This document shows, piece after piece, positions 36,701 to 43,695 of a stretch of 64,000 nt of DNA. The notes beneath the pieces are model-generated. The model saw only the letters and a list, made by a program, of their open reading frames with translations. It was not told where the DNA came from and made no database searches. The stretch comes from Clostridium punense (GTDB lineage: Bacteria; Bacillota; Clostridia; Clostridiales; Clostridiaceae), in NCBI RefSeq assembly GCF_017874425.1, contig NZ_JAGGLL010000013.1, positions 52,340-116,339 of the forward strand. The letters run 5' to 3'. The position numbers were made by a program, and so were the translations under genes. The number at the start of each line of letters is the position of its first letter. The first letter of the stretch is position 1.

Positions 36701-38224
36701 TATAGCCTTGGTGGAGATTCAATTAAGGCAATACAAATTGCCTCTAAACTGAAAAACTTAGGATTTATGGTTGAAGTAAAAGATATACTTACCCTTACTA
36801 CCATTAAAGATATAGCTGACACCCTAATAATACATGAAGAGAAAGAAGAAAAAGTTCTTGAGGTTTGTGAAGGGGATATTCCATTAACACCTATTATGAA
36901 GTGGTTCTTTAAGAAAAGACTTTATAATGAAAATTATTATAATCAGTATGTTTTATTGGAAAATAGTAAATCAATAGAGGGTACTGTTATAAAAGCTGCC
37001 ATAAGTAAGCTAGTAGAACATCATGATATTTTAAGAGCAAACTACAATAAAGAGAAGAATAGTTTATATTATAATAATACACAGCTTAATGAAGAAGAAA
37101 ATGTAGAAATCATAGACCTTTCAAAGCTTTCCTATGGGCAGCAGCTTAAAGAAATGGAGAGCTTAAGAGGCAAAATTAAAGATAAGTTTAGTATCGAAAG
37201 CACTAAATTGTTTAAACTATATGTATTTAATTTAGGCGAAAGAGGTCAAGGATTATTATTTACTGCTCACCATTTATTAGTTGACGGCATATCTTGGAGG
37301 ATAATTTTAGAAGATTTTATTGGGGGGATACATCAGCTTCAAAATAATGAAAGAATAGTTCTCCCCAAGAAGACAACTTCTTTTAAATCATGGTCAGAGA
37401 GTTTATATGAATATAGTAAAAAGGATGTAGGGAAAGAGACGGAGTATTGGAGAACCTTAGAAGAGGGAAGGGTTAACAACACCATAGCTTCCAAAGAAGT
37501 TCAAGATACTGTAAAAACATCAACCACTATTTATAGTGATTTTCAAACAGTAGCAATTGAAGGGCTAACCAAAACAGCTAAGGAAAATTATGAAATGAAG
37601 TTCCATGAGGCATTGATAGCAGCTTTAGCAATTGCATTGAACAAATGGAATAATTCCAAAGATATTACTATAGAGCTTGAAAGACATGGAAGAGAAGCCA
37701 TAGACAAGTCTACTGACATCTCAAGAACTGTGGGCTGGTTTACAAGTATGTATCCTGCGCATTTAAAGGTCCATAGTAAGGATATAGATTCGAACTTTTT
37801 ATCATTAAGAGAGCAGCTAAGAAACATACCAAACAAGGGGTTTAACTACAGTATAATAAAATATTTAAAGGGTGAGCTAAAGCAATCCGAGGATAGTCTA
37901 GTAAGATTTAATTATCTTGGAGATTTTGATAATATTTTAGAAGACAAGTCTTTAGGTACCGTTAATATTCAGTGTGGATTGGATACAGATGAGAATAATA
38001 GACTAACTTCTAAGTTAGATATTACAGCTATGATAGTAAATAAGACCCTAAGAATAGGTATTACCTATGGGAAGAACAAATTTAAAGAGTCCACTGTAGA
38101 GAACTTTATCGGTATCTATAGGAAAGTTTTAGAGGAGTACTTAGGTACCCCTCATAGTGAAAATAGCAATGAGATTAATCACTTGGTGGAAGACTTAGTA
38201 GCTGCGTCACAATTAGAGCAATAA
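33752..38224 (+). CDS. Nonribosomal peptide synthetase, C-A(Asn)-PCP-E
   Basis: 1490 residues, a single module. Condensation domain (about 5-440) with HHIIADG at about 139-145; adenylation domain (about 455-950) with YTSGSTGKPKG near 604, NEYGPTE and the closing lysine in LTTNGKIDYKALP; PCP with LGGDSIKAI, phosphopantetheine site Ser990; epimerisation domain (about 1045-1475) with HHLLVDGISW near 1173 and RTVGWFTSMYP. Aligned to GrsA the ten pocket residues read D-L-T-K-I-G-E-V-G-K, the asparagine code as found in tyrocidine and bacitracin synthetases. Prediction: N-acylation of Asn by the leading C domain and epimerisation to D-Asn, as in ClbN. No terminal thioesterase; no other synthetase gene in the window. 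Confidence 0.93.
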   Translation: MNTENMTFYNLTHPQKRVWYTAKTNRNSSLHNLGGCLKIKESIKVEDLKKVLNKIVEINEGLRIRVTEKDGQPLQYISEYNEATIDVADFSGCENPIKHHKLWVENIMRKVFPLENSPLYYFALYKISEKEYGILLNIHHIIADGWSISLIQKQICDIYARLNTEAGKNTNEVYSYIEYVNKESEYLSSEKFLKNKRYWNDKFSDLPEGSLYRTTLSVQGKRETFELDSELSNDIKEFLKVRKSSLNTFFITVFLIYVNKTSNEKDIALGVPVFNRSGSKEKNMIGMFTSTMPFRLNLNTDLSIKELINAVNRELKISFINQRYPYDLLIKDLELSKKGFDSLFKFAVNYYNSKYEDNLEGIDIEVDEHYNGNQSYSLQLIIKEWLEGHITLSFDYKVAEYSEEDISIMKDYLIKIAKEILSNEDSRIKDIKLLSEEELNYKIKAINATDYKYPKDKTIIQLFEEQVKKTPNNIAVSFEEETLTYRQLNERSNKFANYLKSEGVKAQDIVAILETHSLELVISILGILKVGAAYLPIDPSNPIERIKYILEDSKSVILISNFQVEEHRELPCKWINIKNVDISFFEKENLKEKINVEDLVYIIYTSGSTGKPKGVMIEHRGLVNYICWAAKMYLKDRSEVVPLYSSIAFDLTVTSIFAPLVSGNQVIVYEKKDDEFALFKILEENKATVIKLTPAHLTLLKDLDNTQSKVKRLIVGGDDLKVALARDIYKSFGGKIEILNEYGPTETVVGCMIHKYDFEKNNDLSVPIGYPADNVQVYILDKDYNIVPDGTVGELFVSGDGVSRGYINNEALTSSKFITNPFIESKSMYRTGDLVRYLKNGLIEYVGRVDNQVKLRGFRIEVGEIEEHLMKNEKIKDAVVVYKENPSGSYGLEAFIVNREEIETSEIKQWLLRFVPQYMIPGKFIFLDRLPLTTNGKIDYKALPQSSGEEKVLIKGESTEERALVSIFEEVLGVSNISMNDEFYSLGGDSIKAIQIASKLKNLGFMVEVKDILTLTTIKDIADTLIIHEEKEEKVLEVCEGDIPLTPIMKWFFKKRLYNENYYNQYVLLENSKSIEGTVIKAAISKLVEHHDILRANYNKEKNSLYYNNTQLNEEENVEIIDLSKLSYGQQLKEMESLRGKIKDKFSIESTKLFKLYVFNLGERGQGLLFTAHHLLVDGISWRIILEDFIGGIHQLQNNERIVLPKKTTSFKSWSESLYEYSKKDVGKETEYWRTLEEGRVNNTIASKEVQDTVKTSTTIYSDFQTVAIEGLTKTAKENYEMKFHEALIAALAIALNKWNNSKDITIELERHGREAIDKSTDISRTVGWFTSMYPAHLKVHSKDIDSNFLSLREQLRNIPNKGFNYSIIKYLKGELKQSEDSLVRFNYLGDFDNILEDKSLGTVNIQCGLDTDENNRLTSKLDITAMIVNKTLRIGITYGKNKFKESTVENFIGIYRKVLEEYLGTPHSENSNEINHLVEDLVAASQLEQ

Positions 38225-38621
38225 ATTATGAATTAATGCTGAAAAATATGTATATCTTAAACAGGTTAAGATTTTTAATTTAAGTGAAACCATTGGGCAT
38301 GATATAGGGTTTCATCATAAAATTTTAACTTATTCAGGATGAATTTCATTCATCCTTATAAACCATTAAGGGAACCAGTTTAGGACTCATGTATAAGTTA
38401 AGTCTTAACTCTGGTTCCTTAAAAAATCTCACTTAAGAATAAATATGATTACAGGAAGCATAATGTTATAATAGATTTAGGTAGTTTATGGTGGTATATC
38501 TATTGGTCTATAGAAAGAAATATAGACTATTATAATTTATGGAGTTTTTAACACATCTTCCATAAACGCTATATATAGACATATATTTATATATAAACTG
38601 TGAAGTAAGGAGGCATTTGTA
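38225..38621. other. Intergenic region with three successive hairpins
   Basis: 397 bases after the NRPS: TGAAACC/GGTTTCA (38285-38311), AGGATGAAT/ATTCATCCT with a 3-nt loop (38336-38356) and the repeat hairpin at 38366-38422. None has a T run on the plus strand. The promoter of the DUF454 gene lies in the AT-rich remainder. Confidence 0.6.
38366..38422. repeat. Hairpin repeat TTAAGGGAACCAG / CTGGTTCCTTAA
   Basis: Stem of 12-13 bp with an inner GGACT/AGTCT pairing. The left half matches the element at 5570-5618, the right half (TGTATAAGTTAAGT...TTAACT) matches DNA at 63789-63821. Member of a dispersed hairpin family. Confidence 0.6.
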
Positions 38622-39011
38622 GTGGAAACATTTAAAAACCTAATTTTTGTAGTAGTAGGATTCATTGCATTTGCTTGTGCAGTCATAGGCATAGTTCTAC
38701 CAATTTTACCTACTACGCCATTTCTTCTATTAGCATCCTTTTGTTTTGTTAGGGGATCAGAAAAATTTGATAAGTGGTTCAAGGAAACAAAAATTTACAA
38801 GAAACATCTTGAAACCTTTGTAAGGGAAAGGGCTATGACTATTAAACAAAAGCTTTCAATACTATTATTTGCAGACTTCATGATAGCATTCCCCCTAATT
38901 ATATTGAAAAGTATACCCGTGAAAATTATATTGATTTTGGTTATCTTATGCAAATATTATTACTTTATTTTTAAGATTAAAACAATAAAGGTTGAAGTTG
39001 AGAAGGTGTAG
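38622..39011 (+). CDS. YbaN-family (DUF454) membrane protein
   Basis: 129 residues. DUF454 signature: an N-terminal hydrophobic hairpin with GIVLPILPTTPFLLLASFCF, then the soluble turn SEKFDKWFKETKIYKKHLE, and two more C-terminal helices. Inner-membrane protein of unknown function. GTG start, supported by GGAGG nine bases upstream. Confidence 0.88.
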   Translation: METFKNLIFVVVGFIAFACAVIGIVLPILPTTPFLLLASFCFVRGSEKFDKWFKETKIYKKHLETFVRERAMTIKQKLSILLFADFMIAFPLIILKSIPVKIILILVILCKYYYFIFKIKTIKVEVEKV

Positions 39012-39031
39012 AGAATCTGTTTCTTTATTTA

Positions 39032-39060
39032 TTGACAAATACTAATTATAGTAATAACAT
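39032..39060 (+). promoter_or_regulatory. Promoter of the alcohol dehydrogenase transcript
   Basis: TTGACA (39032-39037), 17-nt spacer, TAACAT (39055-39060), ending 38 bases before the first antiterminator hairpin. Confidence 0.65.
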
Positions 39061-39098
39061 ATATATTAAAGAATTACAGAACTTTTAATTTAATAATT

Positions 39099-39168
39099 TA
39101 TATACAAAGGCGTATATATTTTGTGAGCAACGATGCTCCTTAAGATTTTTCTTAAGGAGCTTTTTTGT
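39099..39168 (+). promoter_or_regulatory. EutV (ANTAR)-responsive antiterminator/terminator 1
   Basis: Two hexaloop hairpins with A at loop position 1 and G at position 4, the ANTAR rule: TATAC-AAAGGC-GTATA (39101-39116) and GAGC-AACGAT-GCTC (39125-39138). The second hairpin's 3' arm is also the 5' arm of a terminator (GCTCCTTAAG 39135-39144 with CTTAAGGAGC 39151-39160, then TTTTTT). EutV binding to the pair should prevent the terminator and allow dehydrogenase expression. Confidence 0.9.
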
Positions 39169-39375
39169 TTATTTAAAACCACATTCTGGAAGATGACTAT
39201 TAACCCCTTGAGGTTTCTAAAGAAATTCAAATTTAAAGGGTTTATATGATTTATAACACCTTTAATTAAGAACCTTTAGTAAAGTAATTTCTTCTTCCAA
39301 TCCTTTGGGATCATAAATATGATTATTAATTGAGATTTCTGTTAGTTATAAAACATGAAAGTAGGAAGTGATTAA

Positions 39376-40545
39376 ATGAGTATTTTTTCTGTTGGGCCTA
39401 AGGTGTACTTTGGACAAGGAGAACTAAAAAAACTAAGAGACATAAATTGTAAAAAAGCCTTTATTGTAACAGATCCTTTTATGGTAACCTCTGGTTTTAT
39501 TAATAAGGTTACAGAGCAATTAGAACTTGGAAATATTAATTATGAAATCTTTTCAGAAATAGTTCCTGACCCACCAATTGAAATAGTTGCAAAGGGTGTT
39601 AAGGCTATGGATAAATTTAACCCAGATGCAGTTATAACCATGGGAGGAGGATCAGCTATTGATGCAGCTAAGGCTATTAGCTATTTCAGAACTTTAGTAA
39701 AAATGGGTTTGGATTCCTCAGCTAAAATTATTAAACCAAAGTTTATTGCAATCCCAACTACTAGTGGTACAGGCTCTGAGGTGACAGCTTTTTCCGTTAT
39801 TACTGATAAAAAGTTCAATATGAAATATCCATTGGTAGAAGAAGCTATGATACCAGATATGGCTATTTTAGATGCGGAGCTAGTTAAATCTGTACCAAAA
39901 GCTATTACCGCTGATACAGGAATAGATGTGTTAACTCATGCTATAGAAGCTTATGTGTCAACAAATTCTACAGACTATACAGATGCCCTTGCAGAAAAGG
40001 CAATTAAACTTGTGTTTAAAAACTTAAAGAAGGCCTATGATAATGGAGAAGACATGGAAGCAAGAGAAAAAATGCACAATGCTTCCTGTATTGCAGGACT
40101 TGCCTTTACAAATGCTTCTTTGGGAATAAATCACAGTATGGCACATATTTTAGGGGGAAGATTCCATATTCCTCATGGAAAAGCTAATGCATTACTTTTA
40201 CCTTATGTAATTGAATTTAACGCAGAGGTAAGAGTTTCTGCAGCACAGGAGTACACAAGAGCAGCTATAAAATATGCTGAAATTGCTAAGTTTTTAGGGC
40301 TAACTAATTCTAATAATGTTAGAGAAGGAGTGAAAGCTTTAATTAATGGACTGAAGACATTAATTAAGAGTATAGGAATTCCAAGCAAGATTATTGAGTT
40401 AAATATCAGTGAGGGGGATTTCATAAATAATCTTGATGAGATCAGTGAAATAGCTGTAAAAGATGGATGCACTCCAACAAATCCAAGAGGTGTTACTAGT
40501 GAAGATTTAAATGAATTATTTAAGAAGGCTTACTATGGGAGATAA
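39376..40545 (+). CDS. eutG: Iron-containing alcohol dehydrogenase (EutG/PduQ-like)
   Basis: 389 residues of the group III Fe-ADH family. NAD-binding GGGSAIDAAKA, the TTSGTGSEVTAFSVI segment, and metal-ligand histidines in GINHSMAHILGGRFHIPHGKAN. In ethanolamine microcompartments this enzyme reduces acetaldehyde to ethanol and regenerates NAD+ for EutE. It has its own EutV-controlled leader, separate from the eutS leader, so it can be counted as part of the regulon. The symbol rests on context; it could also be called a PduQ-type propanol dehydrogenase. Confidence 0.9.
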   Translation: MSIFSVGPKVYFGQGELKKLRDINCKKAFIVTDPFMVTSGFINKVTEQLELGNINYEIFSEIVPDPPIEIVAKGVKAMDKFNPDAVITMGGGSAIDAAKAISYFRTLVKMGLDSSAKIIKPKFIAIPTTSGTGSEVTAFSVITDKKFNMKYPLVEEAMIPDMAILDAELVKSVPKAITADTGIDVLTHAIEAYVSTNSTDYTDALAEKAIKLVFKNLKKAYDNGEDMEAREKMHNASCIAGLAFTNASLGINHSMAHILGGRFHIPHGKANALLLPYVIEFNAEVRVSAAQEYTRAAIKYAEIAKFLGLTNSNNVREGVKALINGLKTLIKSIGIPSKIIELNISEGDFINNLDEISEIAVKDGCTPTNPRGVTSEDLNELFKKAYYGR

Positions 40546-40569
40546 TATAAAAAAATAATTGATAAAATA

Positions 40570-40598
40570 TTGACAACATTGATGTAATTTTATATAAT
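40570..40598 (+). promoter_or_regulatory. Promoter of the eutS-PVW transcript
   Basis: TTGACA (40570-40575), 17-nt spacer, TATAAT (40593-40598): a perfect consensus promoter. Strong initiation with control by antitermination fits the element that follows. Confidence 0.85.
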
Positions 40599-40619
40599 AA
40601 AGACATAAATTTTTAACAA

Positions 40620-40696
40620 TTGTTCAACGGCGAACAAACAAACTATGAGCAACGGAGCTCCTAATTGCACTGAAATGCATTTTAGGGGCTTTTTAT
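40620..40696 (+). promoter_or_regulatory. EutV (ANTAR)-responsive antiterminator/terminator 2
   Basis: Hairpin 1 TTGTTC-AACGGC-GAACAA (40620-40637) and hairpin 2 GAGC-AACGGA-GCTC (40647-40660), both with A1 and G4 loops. The terminator AGCTCCTAA (40656-40664) pairs with TTAGGGGCT (40682-40690) and ends in a T run, overlapping hairpin 2. Directly before eutS. Confidence 0.93.
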
Positions 40697-40717
40697 GTTT
40701 AAATGGAGTGATTAACT

Positions 40718-41062
40718 TTGGAAGATAAGCAAAGAGTAATACAAGAATATGTTCCAGGAAAACAAATTACCCTAGCTCACTTAATTGCCCATCCTAGCAA
40801 AAGTATTTACAAAAAGCTAGGATTATCCGAGGAATATAGTGAAGCTATTGGAATTTTAACCATAACTCCTAGTGAAGCAGCTATAATTGCAGCAGATGTG
40901 GCTACAAAAGCTGCAGATGTAGAAATAGGTTTTGTAGACAGGTTTAGTGGTTCTTTAGTAATAGTAGGTGATGTTTCTAGTGTAGAGGCGTCATTAAAGG
41001 CTGTAGCTCATATGCTAGAAACTGTGTTAAACTTTACTACTGCAAACATCACAAGATCTTAG
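40718..41062 (+). CDS. eutS: Microcompartment shell protein EutS
   Basis: 114 residues, single BMC domain with the circular-permutation features of EutS/PduU: an N-terminal extension [20 protein letters not shown], then [20 protein letters not shown] and the closing [16 protein letters not shown] helix. It forms bent hexamers in the shell. The start is TTG at 40718, eight bases after GGAGTG. First gene of a transcript with eutP, eutV and eutW. Confidence 0.95.
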   Translation: MEDKQRVIQEYVPGKQITLAHLIAHPSKSIYKKLGLSEEYSEAIGILTITPSEAAIIAADVATKAADVEIGFVDRFSGSLVIVGDVSSVEASLKAVAHMLETVLNFTTANITRS

Positions 41063-41071
41063 GAGGACAGG

Positions 41072-41509
41072 ATGAAAAAGATAATGCTAATTGGTGAGAC
41101 TGGTTGTGGTAAGACAAGCCTTACTCAGGTACTAAATAATGAAAGAATAGAGTATAAAAAAACTCAAGCTTTAGAATTTAGTAACCTAGTAATAGATACT
41201 CCAGGAGAGTACATTGAAAATAGAAATTACTACAACGCAATTATTGCAAGTTCTGTAGAGGTGGATGTAATCGCTTTAATTCAACCTTGTAATAAGGATA
41301 TGAGTATTTTTCCACCTGGCTTTGGAAGTATTTTTGCAAAACCTGTAATCGGTATAATAAGTAAAATTGACTTATGTAAACAGGAAAAGGAGCTTTTCGA
41401 GGCCAAAAGATATTTAAAAGAGGCAGGGGCACAAGAAGTTTTTAATATAAGTACAACTGAAAATTTAGGAATTGATAATATAAAAAAATATTTAAATTGG
41501 GAACAATAA
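41072..41509 (+). CDS. eutP: Ethanolamine utilisation protein EutP (P-loop)
   Basis: 145 residues. Walker A motif GETGCGKTSL at the N terminus, then DTPGEYIENR (G3-like DxxG) and SKIDL in the place of the NKxD motif, a small Ras-like GTPase fold. Family members have been reported to show acetate kinase activity, and a supporting role in the pathway is likely. GGAGGACAGG precedes the ATG; nine bases separate it from eutS. Confidence 0.93.
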   Translation: MKKIMLIGETGCGKTSLTQVLNNERIEYKKTQALEFSNLVIDTPGEYIENRNYYNAIIASSVEVDVIALIQPCNKDMSIFPPGFGSIFAKPVIGIISKIDLCKQEKELFEAKRYLKEAGAQEVFNISTTENLGIDNIKKYLNWEQ

Positions 41510-41551
41510 CTTTGTAACTTAAGGTTTATTACTTCTAGAAGAGGTGGGAAC

Positions 41552-42130
41552 ATGAATAAAAAAATTGTAATAGCCGACGATGAACCTATTACAAGGATGG
41601 ATATTAGAGAAATGTTAGAAGAAGCAGGCTACAACGTGGTAGGCGAGGCTTCAGATGGTTTTGACGCTATAGAAATGTGCAGAAAGTTTTCTCCAAATAT
41701 TGTGATTATGGACATTAAAATGCCATTATTAGATGGTATAAATGCTTCGAAGATAATTATACAAGAAGGGCTTGCTGATGGCATAATTCTTTTAAGTGCA
41801 TACAGCGACACTAACTTTGTAGAAAAAGCAAAAGAAGCAGGGGTTATTGGGTATTTAGTAAAACCCTTGGATAATAAATCACTAATACCTGCAGTAGAGG
41901 TGGCAATTTCTAGAGCTAAAGAAATTAAAGAAATCAAAACTAACATGATAAATGTTCAAAAAAAACTTGAAGCTAGAAAAGTAATTGAAAAGGCTAAAGG
42001 AATTTTAATGGTTGAGCATGGAATCACAGAGCAAGAAGCTTTCTCAATGATTAGGAATTTAAGCATGAAAAAAAGAGTTACTATGGAGGATATTTCAGAA
42101 ATAATTATAATGAGCAAAGATGGGGTTTAA
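41552..42130 (+). CDS. eutV: ANTAR-domain antitermination response regulator EutV
   Basis: 192 residues. Receiver domain (1-120) with D9/D10, phosphoacceptor D54 (IVIMDIKMP) and K104 (LVKPLD), a helical linker, then a C-terminal ANTAR domain (about 130-188: ARKVIEKAKGILMVEHGITE, AFSMIRNLSMKKRVTMEDIS) that binds paired hexaloop RNA hairpins. Phosphorylated by EutW, it prevents termination at the three leaders described here. Confidence 0.96.
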   Translation: MNKKIVIADDEPITRMDIREMLEEAGYNVVGEASDGFDAIEMCRKFSPNIVIMDIKMPLLDGINASKIIIQEGLADGIILLSAYSDTNFVEKAKEAGVIGYLVKPLDNKSLIPAVEVAISRAKEIKEIKTNMINVQKKLEARKVIEKAKGILMVEHGITEQEAFSMIRNLSMKKRVTMEDISEIIIMSKDGV

Positions 42131-42162
42131 TTTTACTAATATATAAGGCGATGTGATAGGAA

Positions 42163-43569
42163 ATGAATGAAATAAAAGAATTATGCTTAAAACATACAAA
42201 CTTAGAAGATACAGATATAGAAATTATTCAGCATATAGCCAGAACCATTCAGTTCATTGCTGATTCAACGGAAAGCGATGTTTTTATTGATTGTCCCACT
42301 ACACATAATGATGCTGCTATTGTAGTAGCTGAGGCAAAACCATCAAACAAACCTTCCTTATACAAGGAAAGTGTTGTGGGAAAGCTTGCCATAAGGCAAA
42401 ATGAACCAGCAGTTATCAGAGCTATTGAAATTGGAATGCCAGGAAGAAATATTAAAGGAATAACCCAAGAGCAAATTAAGGTGAAACAAAGTGTGGAACC
42501 TATTAGAAACAAAGAAAATAAAACTATTGGTATTTTAATCATTGAAAAGGATGTTACAGAAGACTTATGCAATGACAGAAAAATAGAAATATTAGCTGAG
42601 GCTAATGAAGAGTTAACTACACAAATAGCAGGAAAATATGAAAAAGAAAGTGACATAGCTTATTATGTTAATGAAGCTATCTTAATTTTTGATGAAAGTG
42701 GTATCTTAAAGTTTAAGAATCCTGGTGCAGAGTTACTTTACAGTAAGTTAGGATACAATGAGGACATTCTTGGAATGAACTTTGCAAATCTCTCTGTAAC
42801 TAACAGATGCTTTAAAGATATAATTTCAAATAACTGTATTGACACCTTCGAACATGAAGTAGGGGGGATGTGCTTACAGATAAAGTATATAGTTCAAAGT
42901 AATAAAGCTTTAAAATTAGTTGTGCTCATAAGAGATATAACTGATATGAAGGAAAAGGAGAAGGAATTAGTTCATAAGTCTGTGGTAATAAGAGAAATTC
43001 ACCATAGAGTTAAGAATAACCTTCAAACCATTGCAAGTCTTCTAAGACTGCAGTCTAGAAGAATTCATAATGAAGCTTTCTTAAATGCTATGAATGATAG
43101 TATAAATAGAATATTAAGCATAGCAGCTACCCATGAAATTCTTGCAAAGCAAGGTATTGATGAGGTAAACATCAAAGAAGTTATTAATAGAATAAAATCT
43201 AGTATGGTAACCTTCGAAAAAAGGGATAACATAGATTTAGCAATTAAGATTACTGGTGATGACTTTAGAATAAGTTCTGATAAAGCAACCACAACCGCAC
43301 TAGTAGTCAATGAACTTCTTCAAAACTCTATAAAGCATGCCTTTAAGGAAAAAAGTGAAGGAGAAATCATAATTAATATTGAAAAAGGAAATATGTATTC
43401 CACCATTTCTATTATAGATAATGGTAATGGCTTTGAAGTGGATACAGTTCCTAAAAATAGTTTAGGTCTTATGATTGTAAGAAGCCTGATACATGATAAG
43501 CTAGAAGGAAATTTAGATATTTATTCTAATTCAGAGGGTACAAAGGTAATCTTTGATTTTAAAAATTAA
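42163..43569 (+). CDS. eutW: Ethanolamine-sensing histidine kinase EutW
   Basis: 468 residues, soluble (no membrane helix). N-terminal H_kinase_N sensor region (about 1-150), central PAS-like domain (about 165-265), HisKA_2 with phosphoacceptor histidines at 280-281 (IREIHHRVKNNLQTIASLLR) and HATPase_c (VVNELLQNSIKHAF, DNGNGFEV, SLGLMIV). This is the EutW family; it autophosphorylates in response to ethanolamine and activates EutV. It is 32 bases after eutV. Confidence 0.95.
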   Translation: MNEIKELCLKHTNLEDTDIEIIQHIARTIQFIADSTESDVFIDCPTTHNDAAIVVAEAKPSNKPSLYKESVVGKLAIRQNEPAVIRAIEIGMPGRNIKGITQEQIKVKQSVEPIRNKENKTIGILIIEKDVTEDLCNDRKIEILAEANEELTTQIAGKYEKESDIAYYVNEAILIFDESGILKFKNPGAELLYSKLGYNEDILGMNFANLSVTNRCFKDIISNNCIDTFEHEVGGMCLQIKYIVQSNKALKLVVLIRDITDMKEKEKELVHKSVVIREIHHRVKNNLQTIASLLRLQSRRIHNEAFLNAMNDSINRILSIAATHEILAKQGIDEVNIKEVINRIKSSMVTFEKRDNIDLAIKITGDDFRISSDKATTTALVVNELLQNSIKHAFKEKSEGEIIINIEKGNMYSTISIIDNGNGFEVDTVPKNSLGLMIVRSLIHDKLEGNLDIYSNSEGTKVIFDFKN

Positions 43570-43575
43570 TATATA

Positions 43576-43680
43576 AGCACAATGACGTGTTTATTAGGTG
43601 GCAACGGAGCCCAGAGTATATATTTTTAAATGGTTATATTTAATGTAGCTATTTAAAAATATAAATTCTGGGCTTTTATA
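43576..43680 (+). promoter_or_regulatory. EutV (ANTAR)-responsive antiterminator/terminator 3
   Basis: Hairpin 1 AGCAC-AATGAC-GTGTT (43576-43591) and hairpin 2 GGC-AACGGA-GCC (43600-43611) both follow the A1/G4 hexaloop rule. The terminator stem GCCCAGA (43609-43615) pairs with TCTGGGC (43667-43673) around a long inner TATATTTTTAAAT/ATTTAAAAATATA stem and ends in TTTTATA. It controls eutA and the genes that follow. Confidence 0.88.
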
Positions 43681-43695
43681 TTTCTCTAAAAAGGG

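Larger units (their letters stand above)
39012..39375. other. Leader region of the first eut transcript
   Basis: 364 bases: promoter at 39032, EutV-responsive antiterminator at 39099-39166, then about 200 AT-rich bases to the dehydrogenase start. No gene. Confidence 0.7.

Noticed and set aside
38366..38422. Intrinsic terminator of the NRPS gene
   Set aside because: Strong stem but followed by AAAAAA on the plus strand; matches other dispersed hairpins and is listed as a repeat.
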